A program made the translations under genes and the position numbers. From Ecdyonurus torrentis (taxonomy: Eukaryota; Arthropoda; Insecta; Ephemeroptera; Heptageniidae): a DNA stretch of 64,000 nucleotides. Shown piece by piece: positions 1 to 15,210 of the stretch; position 1 is the first letter of the stretch, and every line of letters starts with the position of its first letter. Where the stretch lies: the NCBI GenBank assembly GCA_949318235.1, contig OX439136.1, forward strand, positions 10,136,508 to 10,200,507, given 5' to 3'. The notes below the pieces were generated by a model that was given only the letters and a program-made list of their open reading frames with translations, made no database searches and had not been told where the DNA came from.

Positions 1-365
1 TAAAAATTATGTTGCACAGCATAATTAATTGTGTTGTTCCAATTTAGTATAATTTGTGCTATAATGACATAAATGCAGCATAAATTACGTAATTGATTCT
101 TTCCGTGCAGAGAAGAAATGTGTTTATTTATCTAATTATAATAATCACTAAGCTAAATAAAAATAACAAATTCAGTTGAATATTATTTTATTAATTGAGA
201 GTTATTGATATCATCCTTTGATGTACGAGGATATGTGTTGCTGAGATAAAGCTTTTAAAGGACTTTAACTAACTAAAAATAAGTAACATGAAACGTATAT
301 TATTAAGAATAAGGTTAACAAGAACAATTAATTTTTTAAATGAAAAAAAAAAAAAAAAAAAAAAA

Positions 366-436
366 AACTTTATCCTATGCTGAACAATGTTATGCATTGC
401 TCTAATACTGTATGACGTCATGCGCATACACCCTGA
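366..436 (-). repeat. GCATGACGTCAT repeat family, fragment 1
   Basis: Inverted fragment of the family's first ~70 bases, next to a poly(A) run (343-366); TGACGTCA at 413. Confidence 0.65.
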
Positions 437-1435
437 ATTGTTGTGGTATATCAAATTACTGTTGATAAAGTCAAGAAGTTTACAAATAAATTTGAAGAGC
501 AATAGAATTCAATAGTTGAGTTTAATGTATTCGCCTTCTCATTTTAAGATCTCAAAATAAGGATAAATATCTTGATGCTATTCTCTCTATTTCAGAATAC
601 GTCTAAACAAGGAAAATTTGTATCATCGTGTTACTTTATATCAAATTATAGATAACGTATATTATAGAAGTGGATATAAGGTAACTTTGAAATTGGATTG
701 GTTTACTTTTGAAATTTAATATATTTATACTTGAAAAATACGCTTTAAAGTAACGAGAGAATCATGCTAAATTTATAATTGAAAGTATATAGAAATTGAA
801 CTTACAATTAGAAATATTTAGAAATTGTTAGAAATATTTGATAAATTGAAATTTATTTATGAAATTTCACAAGGAGAGACGGTATTATATTCTTTAAGTA
901 TAGTATATTCTGTATATTTGTCTAGAAATTTTAAAGTTGCATACAATGAGAATTTAAAAAAAAAAATAGTGCTTAATTTTACTGTATATTTTCAAAGAGG
1001 ACACCGTCTTAATCGATAGATATGATAATTTTTAATTTTTGAGTTCATCAAGTAATTTTAATTCATTTTTTAAAGTCATGAAATAACTTAACAAGAGTCT
1101 TTTTTTTCCCTATGCCCACATGCATATGCCCACACCTTTTACGTCATTTTTCGATTTTAATAAAAAATACTTAATGAACTAAAAAATTAGAAATTAGAAT
1201 ATCGATCGATTAAGGATAATGTTTGCGCTTTTAGAATATGAAATAAATTTAAACTTTTTAAAATAAAATTATTGTCTTTCTCAATATTATAGAAATTACA
1301 TTTGTAAAATATGTATTCAATAATTAAATAAATAAATCGAATAAACAAATATTAAATGAAAAATAAATTTCTTCTCTTAAATAAGTAAACGTAAGTAAAC
1401 ATATTTCTGGTTTAAATTTGTCCATAACTATGACA

Positions 1436-1438
<3 letters not shown>
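437..1438. other. A+T-rich stretch without recognised features
   Basis: Short frames only; no splice-flanked exon, RNA gene or repeat recognised. Confidence 0.5.

Positions 1439-1506
<68 letters not shown>
1439..1506. repeat. (CT)n microsatellite
   Basis: About 34 uninterrupted CT units. Confidence 0.97.
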
Positions 1507-1510
<4 letters not shown>

Positions 1511-1835
1511 ATTTCATTACAATATATTATAATGATTTGACCTTGACCGTAGAGGAATATAAATTATGTACGTATTTTGTAAAAGTTACAAGAAATATGC
1601 GTTATAGAAATAATTTTCTACTACTGATGTAAGAGTAATCGTAAAAACAAGTTTTAATTAAATTAATTACTTTGAAAGTAAAAACATTAAAATGGATTTT
1701 TGTACAAGAATCTTAATATTATAACCATACATTTAATTGTATGATAAGTGTTACGGGTGATATATATATATATTTTTTTTTTAACACGTAAAAATGCAGA
1801 AGGAAAGAAAAAACGCGAAGATGGTTCCGCGGTGC

Positions 1836-2169
1836 TTAAAGAAATAGGCCAAAAGAAAATAATAGCATTTACATCACAAAAAACCTCATGGGACTTACAT
1901 AAATTACATTAGTTTGTTTCAAAACCTAACTGTAGCTTCGTAGCAGTGATCATAAAATATCAACTTATGCAACCCTCATTTTTGCCTGTTTCTTACGACA
2001 GAAACAGGAATAGTCACGCAAAATAGCACACTTTACAGTATTTTCACGCTCTTTTATTGGCTCACATTTACATTCTGGTAGAAATTTCATCAGTTTTGGC
2101 GATCCCATTTTGTGTTTATACAATCATTATTAAAAAGCACATGTTGTTTTATATGGTCTATGGCTTTAA
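1836..2169 (+). repeat. TTAA-1 MITE-like repeat, copy 1
   Basis: Family of about 340-bp repeats bounded by TTAA on both sides, with imperfect terminal repeats AGGAATAGACCA / TGGTCTATGGCT. Internal landmarks are GTTTGTCTCAAAACCCAACTG, GTAGCAGTGATCAGAAA, a CTGACGTCA block, CACGCTCTCTCG and AAAAAGCACATGTTG. This copy is diverged; its TGACGTCA is changed. Confidence 0.8.
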
Positions 2170-2844
2170 GGATAGTAAATTAATGGGAATGCGTCTTTTT
2201 ACACACCTCCTGTGATTGGCTAGCACGCTATGCCAGTAAGAACCATTCAAAATTTTATATTATTTACTTATTTCATATTAAATAGAGAGCAAGAGGGAGA
2301 GAGAGCTATTATATCTTAAACATTTTACTACTTACAAGATGGATGAAGAAAGTTAAGTAAATTAATTATTTTGCAAATCATAAAATGTAAGTTAAAACTA
2401 TAAGTAGAGTATGCACACGTGGGACCTTATGTTTTGACATTTCAAAAATGTGTGTTTTGTTTTTGTTTGTTACATCATTTAGTAGCATATTGAGTAAAGA
2501 GAAAGTAACTTCTATAATATACTACCCTCTTCAGTAAAACTATTTGTTCTTGTCTTGTCATTTAATGTTCTTTTATCTTTTAATGTTTTTTTTCACACTC
2601 AGACAACAAGAGATACGAATCTTTATGTTTATATAGAACGAGGAAAAAGTAACAACTAATTAAAAGATAAAGTCTACCAGAGCTATAGTCTTTAGTAAAG
2701 CTTTACAATGAATTGAGCTACATAATCACAGATAATATAGGAGGTAGCAAGGAAATTCATCATTTTTTGTAGGACGATTTTTACTAACTACTGTATTGAA
2801 CTCAAAACTATTTTAATAATGCACAGCTTTAGATAAAAGTTTCC

Positions 2845-2985
2845 AAAAGTTTAGGGTGACTGCACTCATTATGTAAGAACTAAGTAACATGGGCTGGTAT
2901 AGGAAAATTACTCATTTTATCAGTTTAAAAATACTTTGCAATATTTTTGAAAGCATTAATGCTGTTAAAGCCCTTGTCAACTTAC
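2845..2985 (-). repeat. GCATGACGTCAT repeat family, fragment 2
   Basis: Inverted fragment of the far half (ACATGGGCTGGTATAGG, CAGTTTAAAAATACTT, AGCATTAATGCTGTTA). Confidence 0.6.
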
Positions 2986-2990
2986 TTTTT

Positions 2991-3324
2991 TATCATTTAG
3001 GTTACTAGATTGATAATTACCATACCTTATTATCCATGAATTAGACACCACCACGTTGATTTTGTATTTATTTTCTTTTTGACGGTTATTTCCCGTATCT
3101 GACGTCACAGTGTACCGCCGCCAATCACAGTCACCGCTCTGGTCACGTGATAAATTTAAGTCCCTCCCTCAAGTTCTTTGCCACTATCTCGACCCCATCG
3201 GTACATTGTGACGTCAGATATGTGAAATAACCGCTAAAATAAAAAATAAAATAGATACAAAATCAACGTGTTGGTGTCTAATTCATGGATAATGGTAATT
3301 ATCAGTTTAGTATACTGAATGATA
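2991..3324. repeat. Palindromic MITE G, copy 1
   Basis: Inverted arms of about 130 bases each: TGATAATTACCAT near the left end against ATGGTAATTATCA at the right, CACGTTGATTTTGTAT against ATACAAAATCAACGTG. TGACGTCA is present in both arms (3100 and 3209). The centre carries CCAATCACAGTCACC. Confidence 0.85.
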
Positions 3325-5029
<1,705 letters not shown>

Positions 5030-5037
5030 CAGTATAT

Positions 5038-5040
<3 letters not shown>

Positions 5041-5090
<50 letters not shown>
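5041..5090. repeat. (GA)n microsatellite
   Basis: 25 GA units. Confidence 0.97.
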
Positions 5091-5095
<5 letters not shown>

Positions 5096-6496
5096 TTGAT
5101 TAGCTTGAAGCAAAACATTGAAATAATTTTGAAATACTTCAAAAAATGAAATTATGATACTGTACTCACTATATTGCCCAAGGTGCATTTTTTTTGGCTA
5201 AAAAATGCCATTATTTTTCCCTGCTTACTTCTGAATAGCACAAAGCATGTCTAAAACACAAACTGCAAGTATTTTATGATGTTATTAATTAATTTTAAAT
5301 ATTAATTTACTATAAATATACTATATTTTGTATTAAAATTAATGTTTGAAAAAATGAATTGAAATTACAAACTATAGAGTAAAAATTTACGTAAAATTGT
5401 AATAATAACATTAATAAAAAGACAAAATATAAAAAAAGTTTTTTGTGAGTGGTTGTAGTGGAGTTAATGTGAGATTGTTTGTGCCTGATTTCCCCGCATA
5501 CAAGATGCTTATAGTTATTATTTTAAAATTATTTCGCATTTCTATATTATAATTTATAACTGAGTGGGGGTAAAACAGTATAATAATCTGATGTTATTGA
5601 TATTTTACTCAAAATGTTATATTTTCAACAACAACAACATCAACAACAACAATGAAATCGAAAACAAAATCGAAAAAAAAATAAAACGAAAAAAAAAAAA
5701 AAAAATACGAAAAACGAAAATTGTATAATATATTTTTATTGACATACTCGTTAAATCAATCTACTATTTAAAGAAAAAATTGTTGAGATATTAATTTAAA
5801 ATAATGTCACTAACAGATCTTAGCATCTTAAAAATGTTACTTAAAAAGTAATTAAAATAATACAACATTCATTATTGTTATAATTCTTTTATTTTAAATT
5901 GTCAAAGAAAAATAAATAAAAAACAATTTATTAGTTGTAATTATATTTATTTCTTCTCAGACAAAACGTTTTTGTTTTATTTTATATAAATATTAAAATA
6001 TAGAAACTGTTAATTAATATTTTTTATGAATTTACTGTCACCGATCTTCCTCGCAGGCAAAAGAAGAAGAAGAAGAAGAAGAAGAAATAACTTTAAAGTT
6101 TGTTTCGTTGGAAAATAATTGCTTTTATTTTTTTTATTATTTTTTATTATTTTTTTTTTTTGCAATATTGGAATTTTTAAGCATAAATTTTAAATATTAA
6201 ATTTCTTTCTTTTTTTTCTTAAAAGTTGAACAACTATAAGAAAAAAAAATCTTTCATAGTTTAGTATAAGCTAGACTTTTGAAACAAAATCCATTTTATC
6301 CGTTAAAATTTAAAATGTAAGCAAAAAGCAAACTTACGGAACGAATATAGTAAAGAGTCACTTTTAAATTAACTGACACAGCAAATTTAATTTTTTTTCT
6401 TACATAAATTCAAAACCTTTTCTTTTCTCCAATAATACTATTTATGTATGTACTTTTATATAAGATAAAACCAAGATGCTTAAGTTCCATAAATAA
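5091..6496. other. A+T-rich stretch with (CAA) and poly(A) tracts
   Basis: Contains a short CAACAACAA tract (5631-5652) and A-runs; nothing coding seen. Confidence 0.5.
6061..6087. repeat. (GAA)n microsatellite
   Basis: About nine GAA units. Confidence 0.9.
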
Positions 6497-7001
6497 ATTC
6501 AATTGAAAAAGATACGAATGAAGAAGGTGAATTGAGCTTTTGTTGTTGAGTTTATGATATTTTTGGAAAGAGCTTTAAAAAATTTTGAAGCGTTATTTTT
6601 TCTTAGGACGATTGGAGCATGCAAAGTATTTTTAATTAATTTTTGAAAATCAGCCTAGAAAGCCTGTGACATCATCAGTCAACTTTTTTCTCGGCCAATA
6701 CTAATCGTTCGAGGTTCAGTAACCAGTTTAATGAAATCAGCTCGTCCTCGGGATTTTAAAAAACTTGCTACTGAACCTTCTACGGTTAATACTTTCCAAA
6801 ATAAATGCCCGATTGATGAAGTCACAGGCTTTTTAGGTTGATTTTCAAAAATTAATTAAAAGTACTGCCCATGCTCCAATCGTTTTAAGAAAAAATATCA
6901 CCTAAAAAATTTTTAATGCTCTTTTCAAAAATGTCATAAAAAGTGGGGGTTAAAAAGAATTCACTTTCCTCATTGACATACTTTTCTTTTTAATTCAATA
7001 T
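6497..7001. repeat. Palindromic element H (about 500 bp)
   Basis: Long inverted arms: AATTAATTTTTGAAAATCA..GCCTGTGACATCATC on the left is mirrored by GATGAAGTCACAGGC..TGATTTTCAAAAATTAATT on the right. Similarity runs outward to about 6497 and 7001. No coding frame. Confidence 0.85.
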
Positions 7002-7470
7002 CATACATGTAAAATTGTTTTGAAAATAGCTCATGTTCAAGTTTAAAGATAAAGAGGATCCTAAACATTGGTATCTAAGTTATCCAATATTGGAATATAA
7101 TGTTTGCTTACTTCCTTTACCTTTGAAACCTAAGAGTATTATTATTATTATTATAACGCTTGAGAGTAAAATGATGGCGTCGATTTAAACAAACGGAAAC
7201 AAATCGAATACACAAAAGTCTGTATCACTACCTTTCTATCTTAGTAATAATCTTATTTTCTTGTAATTTCCTGAATTTCATCAGATAATAAAAAATAAAA
7301 TAACAACAAAATGTCATATTCTATGAAATACACAGATTTTATCTATTTGTTATAGTGTTTTTTGTTTTATTGTTGTTAAATTTTGGGGACAATGAAATAA
7401 AATGATTATTTTTTCTTTGACCATAGTTTTTGTTTTGTGCATTGGAGTTCTTTTTCTTATTAAGCGATTT

Positions 7471-7605
<135 letters not shown>

Positions 7606-9463
7606 ACTCTTTCATTTTTTATATTGACTCAGAGTTCTAGTAACAATCAAATTTGTATTGTACAATGTACCAATATTTCTACCTTCAAATAGCTTTTTAA
7701 AAAGCTAGGTATACATTTTTCCCTTATATTTAAAATTATAATACAATTGCTAAAACTACAATATAAGTGCTTAAAAGTATATGAATAAACTAGTTATGAA
7801 CATCAAAAAGAAAATAATATCATTCTTATAATAATAACAGTAAAAATAAGCTCTTTCTTTCTTTTTTTTTTTTTTTTTTTTAGCATTTTTGATAAATATT
7901 ATTATTATTATTATTTTGGTCCAAAGAGCTTTAAAAATAATTTTAACAACAAGATCAAGTGACTACAGCAAAAAGCTATTTTGAGATTTTCTAAGCATTT
8001 TTTTAAATCTATTTTGTATTTTAGATACATACGTCAATTCTGTCCCTATTATTTCAATAAATAAATCTTTAAAAACTTTTTCCATTGGAAAAACAAAGTG
8101 CAAATTTGAAGTTAAAATCTTAGTACAGTATTTGAAATGTATACTTAATAGCTTAGAGTTTTAAGGGCAAAATGATACTCATCACTGCAAAATTTGAGGA
8201 AAGCAAGAAACTTTCAGGGTTTGTTAAACTCATCCTGGTGAACAATTCTGGAAGGGGTGCCCTCGCCTAAGGTCAACCTGGCGACCTGGGGTGACCTTCA
8301 AAGGTGGCACATAGACCCTTTTGGTTTTAATTTTTTCCTGGGGTAGTTTATTGAGGTAGAAGAATTTTCTTTTTTGGGATCCACTTAGAATTAAATGTAA
8401 AATATTGTAAAAAAATTCCAAAGTAAAAAATTCAAAAACAGTCCCGAAAATCAAAATTAAAGTCAAAATATGGTTACCTGTTACACCTTTAATTAAGAAT
8501 TACTCAAAAACGTGTAACGACACACAAAAATGTTTCAAACAAATTTAATTGGCCTTAAAATTATCTGTATTTTGATATGCGGTTTATTAATTTTGAGTCA
8601 ATAGATTCCAAAATATCCCACTTTTTGTGCCCATTTTCACCTTATTTTCACGTTTTGTAATATAATACAAATTAACATAAAGCTACACATATGCAGATTT
8701 TAACAAAAACACAATAAAATAACAGTTCAGAAAATCAATGCACTGCACGGGAAATAAAAATTCATAATTTTTTTCCAAAATTCAAAAATCCCGAAAATCC
8801 GGGACACTTTTTTTCAAAAATGCCCTAATTTATTTCACTTATTTGGCAATTCAGGTGACAAAAAGTTAAAAAATGTGCATTTTGGGCGTCCCGGAAATGT
8901 CCCGGAATTCAAAATTTTAGAAAAAAAAATAATACGAAAGCCTATTAATATACATAAAGCATAGCGGTTCATTCATACCATTTTCGACTCAAAGTAAGTT
9001 GTCCCAGTAATTATATAATCTATTTGTAATTTGAAATATAATAATATCCGAGGATTAGTGGAAGTTGTGAAATTATATTAGTATTTATTATTACCACATC
9101 ACGGCCATGTAAGTGTTTCATTTCTTTCAAACTATGGTTGCAATACTGTTTTTATTCCAATTAAATCTCTTTGAGAGTCCGGCCCACGTAAAAAATATTT
9201 TGAATATAATACTGAATAATATATGAATATAAATATACGACAATCAGTATCTGAATTATCGTTAATTACAGTCCTGAGTGATTACTGTGTATAACATAAC
9301 TACAGCCTGCACTATACAGTATATGCCGTATATACAAATTATAATTCTGATGTGGCGCAGAGCTCTTGCTATATGTACGCATATAAAGTGAAATAAGAAA
9401 AATTGAAAAATTAAAAAATTTGAAACTAACTAATATAGATTTTTTATCAGTATTTATAACATA

Positions 9464-10187
9464 TAGGATCCAAAAGTTCCATAAACATATTTGTTAGGGT
9501 CCAAATTTGGAAAATGCAAACACAAAACATTATATTTATAAACTATCGATTTTGTAAAAGCACAAAAGGGACCCAGAAAATTACCATTTCGCAATATCGT
9601 ATTTCATAATATCGAGAAATTTACAGAATTAAACTTTACAAAATTGAGAGTTGGCTGCTTTTACATATTTTATATTTATGATAATTTACTGGAAAGACGG
9701 AAAAGGAAGGGGTAAACATTTGCTTTGCTCTTACCATATTTTTATTTTAATGCTATATCTATATATATGCGTTTATTACATTAATATTAAGATTCATTTT
9801 TTGTATTTTTTTTTCTATAATGATGCTGTAATAAATAACGTGATTTTGTTTTAGGGCAACCAACAAACAGTCCCGAGTAAAATTCCAAAAATCAAATTCC
9901 ATAGGTATAGAATTTTGCGCTCTTTTTATGTACAATATATGCGAAAACAATTCATATAGCAACCTAATTTATAAAGTCGTTCGTTACTCTCATTGCATAT
10001 CTTCATTCATAAAATAATTATTATTATTAATTATTTTATATACATAAAACAGCATTGATATATTTATATATAAAGAGAGTTTATCAGTGAACACAGATAT
10101 AGCAAACAACTAATCAGCAGTTTTTAAAAATTTAATTTACTATAACAAATTTTAGATATTTTCAAAATAGAACCCTTCGATCTCCCT

Positions 10188-10234
<47 letters not shown>

Positions 10235-10326
10235 TATAGAAAAATTCCAAAATTATTTAGTAATGTTTTGTTCCTGCATTTTTCACTCGAGCACTCACAG
10301 AATATATTTATGGGAAATTATGTATG
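9464..10326. other. Loop of the foldback element
   Basis: A+T-rich sequence between the two arms with a (CT)n tract at 10191-10234. No coding frame of substance. Confidence 0.5.
10191..10234. repeat. (CT)n microsatellite
   Basis: About 22 units with one interruption, inside the foldback loop. Confidence 0.95.
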
Positions 10327-12123
10327 TATGTTATAAGTTACAATACTGATAAAAAATCTATATTAGTTAGTTTCAGATTTTTTAATTTTTCAATTTTTCT
10401 TATTTCACTTTATATGCGTATATATAGCAAGAGCTCTGCGCCACATCAGAATTATAATTTGTATATACGGCATATACTGTATAGTGCAGGCTGTAGTTAT
10501 GTTATACACAGTAATCACTCAGGACTGTAATTAACGATAATTCAGATACTGATTGTCGTATATTTATATTCATATATTATTCAGTATTATATTCAAAATA
10601 TTTTTTACGTGGGCCGGACTCTCAAAGAGATTTAATTGGAATAAAAACAGTATTGCAACCATAGTTTGAAAGAAATGAAACACTTACATGGCCGTGATGT
10701 GGTAATAATAAATACTAATATAATTTCACAACTTCCACTAATCCTCGGATATTATTATATTTCAAATTACAAATAGATTATATAATTACTGGGACAACTT
10801 ACTTTGAGTCGAAAATGGTATGAATGAACCGCTATGCTTTATGTATATTAATAGGCTTTCGTATTATTTTTTTTTCTAAAATTTTGAATTCCGGGACATT
10901 TCCGGGACGCCCAAAATGCACATTTTTTAACTTTTTGTCACCTGAATTGCCAAATAAGTGAAATAAATTAGGGCATTTTTGAAAAAAAGTGTCCCGGATT
11001 TTCGGGATTTTTGAATTTTGGAAAAAAATTATGAATTTTTATTTCCCGTGCAGTGCATTGATTTTCTGAACTGTTATTTTATTGTGTTTTTGTTAAAATC
11101 TGCATATGTGTAGCTTTATGTTAATTTGTATTATATTACAAAACGTGAAAATAAGGTGAAAATGGGCACAAAAAGTGGGATATTTTGGAATCTATTGACT
11201 CAAAATTAATAAACCGCATATCAAAATACAGATAATTTTAAGGCCAATTAAATTTGTTTGAAACATTTTTGTGTGTCGTTACACGTTTTTGAGTAATTCT
11301 TAATTAAAGGTGTAACAGGTAACCATATTTTGACTTTAATTTTGATTTTCGGGACTGTTTTTGAATTTTTTACTTTGGAATTTTTTTACAATATTTTACA
11401 TTTAATTCTAAGTGGATCCCAAAAAAGAAAATTCTTCTACCTCAATAAACTACCCCAGGAAAAAATTAAAACCAAAAGGGTCTATGTGCCACCTTTGAAG
11501 GTCACCCCAGGTCGCCAGGTTGACCTTAGGCGAGGGCACCCCTTCCAGAATTGTTCACCAGGATGAGTTTAACAAACCCTGAAAGTTTCTTGCTTTCCTC
11601 AAATTTTGCAGTAAGAATTCCTTAAGACCCTAAGCTATAACGCGTGAACTATAATTAAATTTTAATGTTTACTATTCGTACAATAAATTGGAGGCAAAAA
11701 AAAATAATAATAATAATAAAAATAAAGAGAAAAAAAGAGAAAAACTTTATAGGTAAATCCGTAAATCATATAAAATTAGTTTGATTTTTTCTTCCCAATA
11801 TTTTTTCAATTTATTTGCTCTCAATTAAAAAGGTGCTTTTCGTTCATTTATATATAAAAAAAATTAGAAATCTACCACACTGCAAATTATATGTATACGA
11901 GATTTTTATCATCTCTTCATATTAACATCAAAGTGGGAAACATATTATTTTTAATTCTATGTTTTCTAGTTCAAATTTTGTGTATTTTAATGTTATTCAA
12001 GACCTTAGGGTAAATTAGTATCATATTTTTAACGTGAATATAAGTTAAAAATCTCGTTTCAACATAAATTTTGAGGCGCGTAAAAAGGAACAAAGTTTAA
12101 TTTGTACCCTTTTATTTGTCTTC

Positions 12124-12131
12124 GACTGTAC
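12124..12131. repeat. hAT target-site duplication, left
   Basis: GACTGTAC, identical to 13668-13675 on the other side of the element. Confidence 0.9.
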
Positions 12132-13116
12132 CAGTGTTGTAGTCGATCGCCCTTTTTTCGATCCGATCACGATCCGATCAATTGAGATGTAGCTCGATCC
12201 GATCTCGATCACGATCATCAAAACTCGAGACTATCCGATCACAATCCGATCTGATCGACTATCATTTGATCGAAAATTTTCGATCGTTTTCAATAATAAA
12301 TGTAGGTATGTAAGAACTTGTAAATTATAATAATTATGAAAAAAAAAAAAAAAAAAGGAAATTATACTGTAATAATACATTATACTTAAAAATATTTTTA
12401 TATTCATATTTCCGTGTAAAATTTTTTTATAATTGTTAGTTCTTACCTTAAGATGTTTCATTAGATTAATTGCAACAGATTTCAAGGCTATACGACGTTA
12501 TTCGGTTTATTTTTGCACGATAAATACAAACACTGAATACCAAGCTCTTTCCAACTTTTATCTTTTTTAGGAGCTCCAGTTACGTGATAAAATTCTCTTA
12601 AGCTATTATTTCACGGAAAAAAATTGTCACCCAAATTATACTTTAATTTATATTATAAATTATAATATATATTAACGTTTATGAATATGTAAAAAAATAA
12701 AAAATACACTTTTGCCTGCTTTCTTATCTCGTGACACCTGCGAGAACGTACAGACCAAATGACTAGAGTCTGTATGGAGGTCCAAAAATTATCCTATGTA
12801 CAGTACTGTGTGTCTTCATCCCCACTAATCAAAGCAACCCCCTCGTGTTTATTTCAGAAAAAATTTCCCCTCACCGCGGTTTTTTAATACATCAAAATTT
12901 CGTGGAAAAAATCATTAGTGTAAAAAGCACTTAAAATTTTTCGATTGGTTATAAAGTCACCTCTAAAACTCATACAAGAAATGTATTGTGTTAAAATAAA
13001 ATTGACAATCTTTCAATGCAGAAAAAAATTCTGTTACTTGAATATCATATGAACAAAATAATACGTCAAGAATTCATTTTAAACAAAACTTATTTACCGC
13101 CTTTAATGTCATGTCC

Positions 13117-13147
<31 letters not shown>

Positions 13148-13667
13148 TGGTGACACAGACACACTATTGATATAATAATTTCTTTCCTAGAAAGCCTAGA
13201 AGCTTATATAGCTCAGAGTCAGGTATTTGCTATTTTTCTTTTATTTCTTTCATTTTTGCTTTCTTTGTTTTGTTTTGCGATACCTTTTAGCTAAAGTAGA
13301 TAACATCTCAATATCTACCTAGCAGCTGCTAGCAGAGTATACTGCCTGTACTGTACTTTTAAATTCTTTTCTATTTTGGACTTTGACTTTTTGCTTTATT
13401 ATAATGAATAAAAAAAAGGAGGAAAAAAAAAAAAAAAAAAAAAAGAAGAAGACAAAAAGAAAGAAAAAAATACCTACATGGTTGTAAAAACTAAAGTATG
13501 AAACATGATGATCGGATCGAAAAAACGTTCGATCACAGCCCTAAATGTGATCGAAATCCGATCACGATCATTTTTTTATAAAATGGGTCGATCCGATCAC
13601 GATCCGATCAAATGATCGTGATCGGATCGTGATCGGATCGAAATTTGATCGATCGACTACAACACTG
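12132..13667. mobile_element. Non-autonomous hAT DNA transposon
   Basis: Ends are CAGTGTTGTAGTCGATCG at the left and its exact complement at the right. The 18-bp perfect terminal repeats are followed after 7 mismatched bases by a further ~24-base match. An 8-bp direct repeat GACTGTAC flanks it (12124-12131 and 13668-13675). CAGTG-type ends and 8-bp duplications are hallmarks of the hAT superfamily. Both subterminal regions (about 12132-12290 and 13508-13667) hold many copies of GATCCGATC and its complement, the sort of clustered motif hAT transposases bind. The 1536-bp interior has no transposase frame, so it would depend on an enzyme made elsewhere. Confidence 0.92.
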
Positions 13668-13675
13668 GACTGTAC
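13668..13675. repeat. hAT target-site duplication, right
   Basis: GACTGTAC, identical to 12124-12131. Confidence 0.9.
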
Positions 13676-13920
13676 GTACGATTGAGATAATGTATTTTAC
13701 CATACAAAAAATATAGTAGTAAATTTTCAACAACGTTATCCTTATTGGAGAAACAAGTGCTGGATTTAATAAGTAAAATACAGTCGTGTGTACACAGGAC
13801 TGTGATAATATATTTTACCATTCAAAAACTCGCGCTAAATTTGCAATGTTATTCTTATGAGAAAAACTCGCTGGATTTAAATGGTAAATATATTATCGGG
13901 GGTTCTGTGTACACACACGG
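13676..13920. repeat. Dimeric palindromic repeat interrupted by the hAT
   Basis: Two direct units of about 120 bases (about 13678-13798 and 13799-13920). Each begins near GATAATRTATTTTACCAT, contains GCTGGATTTAA and ends with TGTGTACAC. Each unit is itself an inverted repeat (AATATATTTTACCATT against AAATGGTAAATATATT in unit two). The hAT duplication lies at the left end of unit one, so the hAT inserted into or beside this older repeat. Confidence 0.6.
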
Positions 13921-14634
13921 ACAATATTATAATATATATATAATATTATATATATACGTAATAATAATGCTATATAGTATATTTCCAGCATTTATTTATT
14001 ATTATTATTGTTTCATTATTCGTATACAGAAATACAACCAAAGAACTTGGCCATAGGCTTGTTCTATTTGTTCATTACCAGACCAGACAATTTATATTAT
14101 ACTGCATACTAAAACTATATGTTACAATATTATAAATATTATCTTGTATTACATAACTATTTATGATATTCCAATTTAGCAATAATCATTCTGTAATAAC
14201 ATAAATAAAGCATACATTTCTTATTTACGGTAATGCTTCTTTCCATTTCTAACTGTTTTTAATATACTAAAAGTGTATATATATTCAAAACACAAACAAT
14301 AATAATCATGGTGATTATTAATAGAAAGAACATACATACAATTGAGTTTCGTAAAATGGCAATTTACATTATTTAAAAAAATAAAATTCTTTATTTTTAA
14401 TCTACATTCTTTATTACTCTTTTTTTTATATGTTATATATAATCTATTTAACACGCTCTCTATGTAATTGTTTCCCACTTTTCTCTCTTTTTCACATTCA
14501 TTCATTAAAATAAATTTAGTATAATGTACGCTACTAACATTGGCTATATTATTATTGATCGTAATTGAAAAAAAAATCATTAGTAAAATTGAATAGTCGT
14601 GTAAACGTCACAATTAATTACGTTTTAATGTTTC

Positions 14635-14639
<5 letters not shown>

Positions 14640-14688
<49 letters not shown>
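14640..14688. repeat. Poly(A) run
   Basis: About 49 consecutive A; no retroelement recognised beside it. Confidence 0.9.
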
Positions 14689-14689
<1 letters not shown>

Positions 14690-15145
14690 GAGAGTTAAAA
14701 TGAGGTGGCATTATTTATTATACTCACTTGGTTAAAAACGTAATGACTTTAAATAGAAGTAAAACAGTGACATCAGCTTTTATAAAATTTTATTAATAAT
14801 GTAGCTATAATTAGAATAGAGTGTAAATTATAACTGAATGTAGATGATATTTTTATTAAACATTATTTATAGAAATTTATAATTATTCATGCGTTATTCA
14901 GTAAAACTTATAACATAAATATATATAATAAATATTATTTTAAATTAACGAGATTTATATAACTCGACTGGGCTGAAAGTATATTAAAAATAAATTATAA
15001 GTATGTTCTTTCAAAAGTGCTCAATTAAATATCTCAGTATTTTTATGTTTAAATAAATGTATAAAAATAAATTTTTATCAAGTTTTTTTTCCTGTTGTTA
15101 TTATAATTATTGCAATTTAATTACAACTTAAAGACTAGAATAATA

Positions 15146-15152
<7 letters not shown>

Positions 15153-15207
<55 letters not shown>
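15153..15207. repeat. (TA)n microsatellite
   Basis: About 27 units. Confidence 0.95.

Positions 15208-15210
<3 letters not shown>

Larger units (their letters stand above)
8148..11640. mobile_element. Foldback-like element with 1.3-kb inverted arms
   Basis: Left arm about 8148-9463 and right arm about 10327-11640 are inverted copies that look almost identical where compared, enclosing a loop of about 860 bases. Identity falls off gradually at the outer ends (8148-8183 against 11613-11640) and the inner ends, as expected for a real repeat. No transposase and no clear target duplication were seen. The arms contain a repeated GTCCCGG / CCGGGAC motif. The same 78-codon frame appears in each arm, merely reflecting identity. 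Could be a Foldback-type transposon or an inverted segmental duplication. Confidence 0.75.

Noticed and set aside
8230..11566. Identical 78-codon frames in both foldback arms as a duplicated gene
   Set aside because: They are identical only because the arms are; there is no recognisable domain, the composition is as A+T-rich as the flanks, and other blocks of the arms are equally conserved.
14221..14580. 119-codon minus-strand frame as a gene
   Set aside because: No domain, composition like intergenic DNA; a chance open frame.
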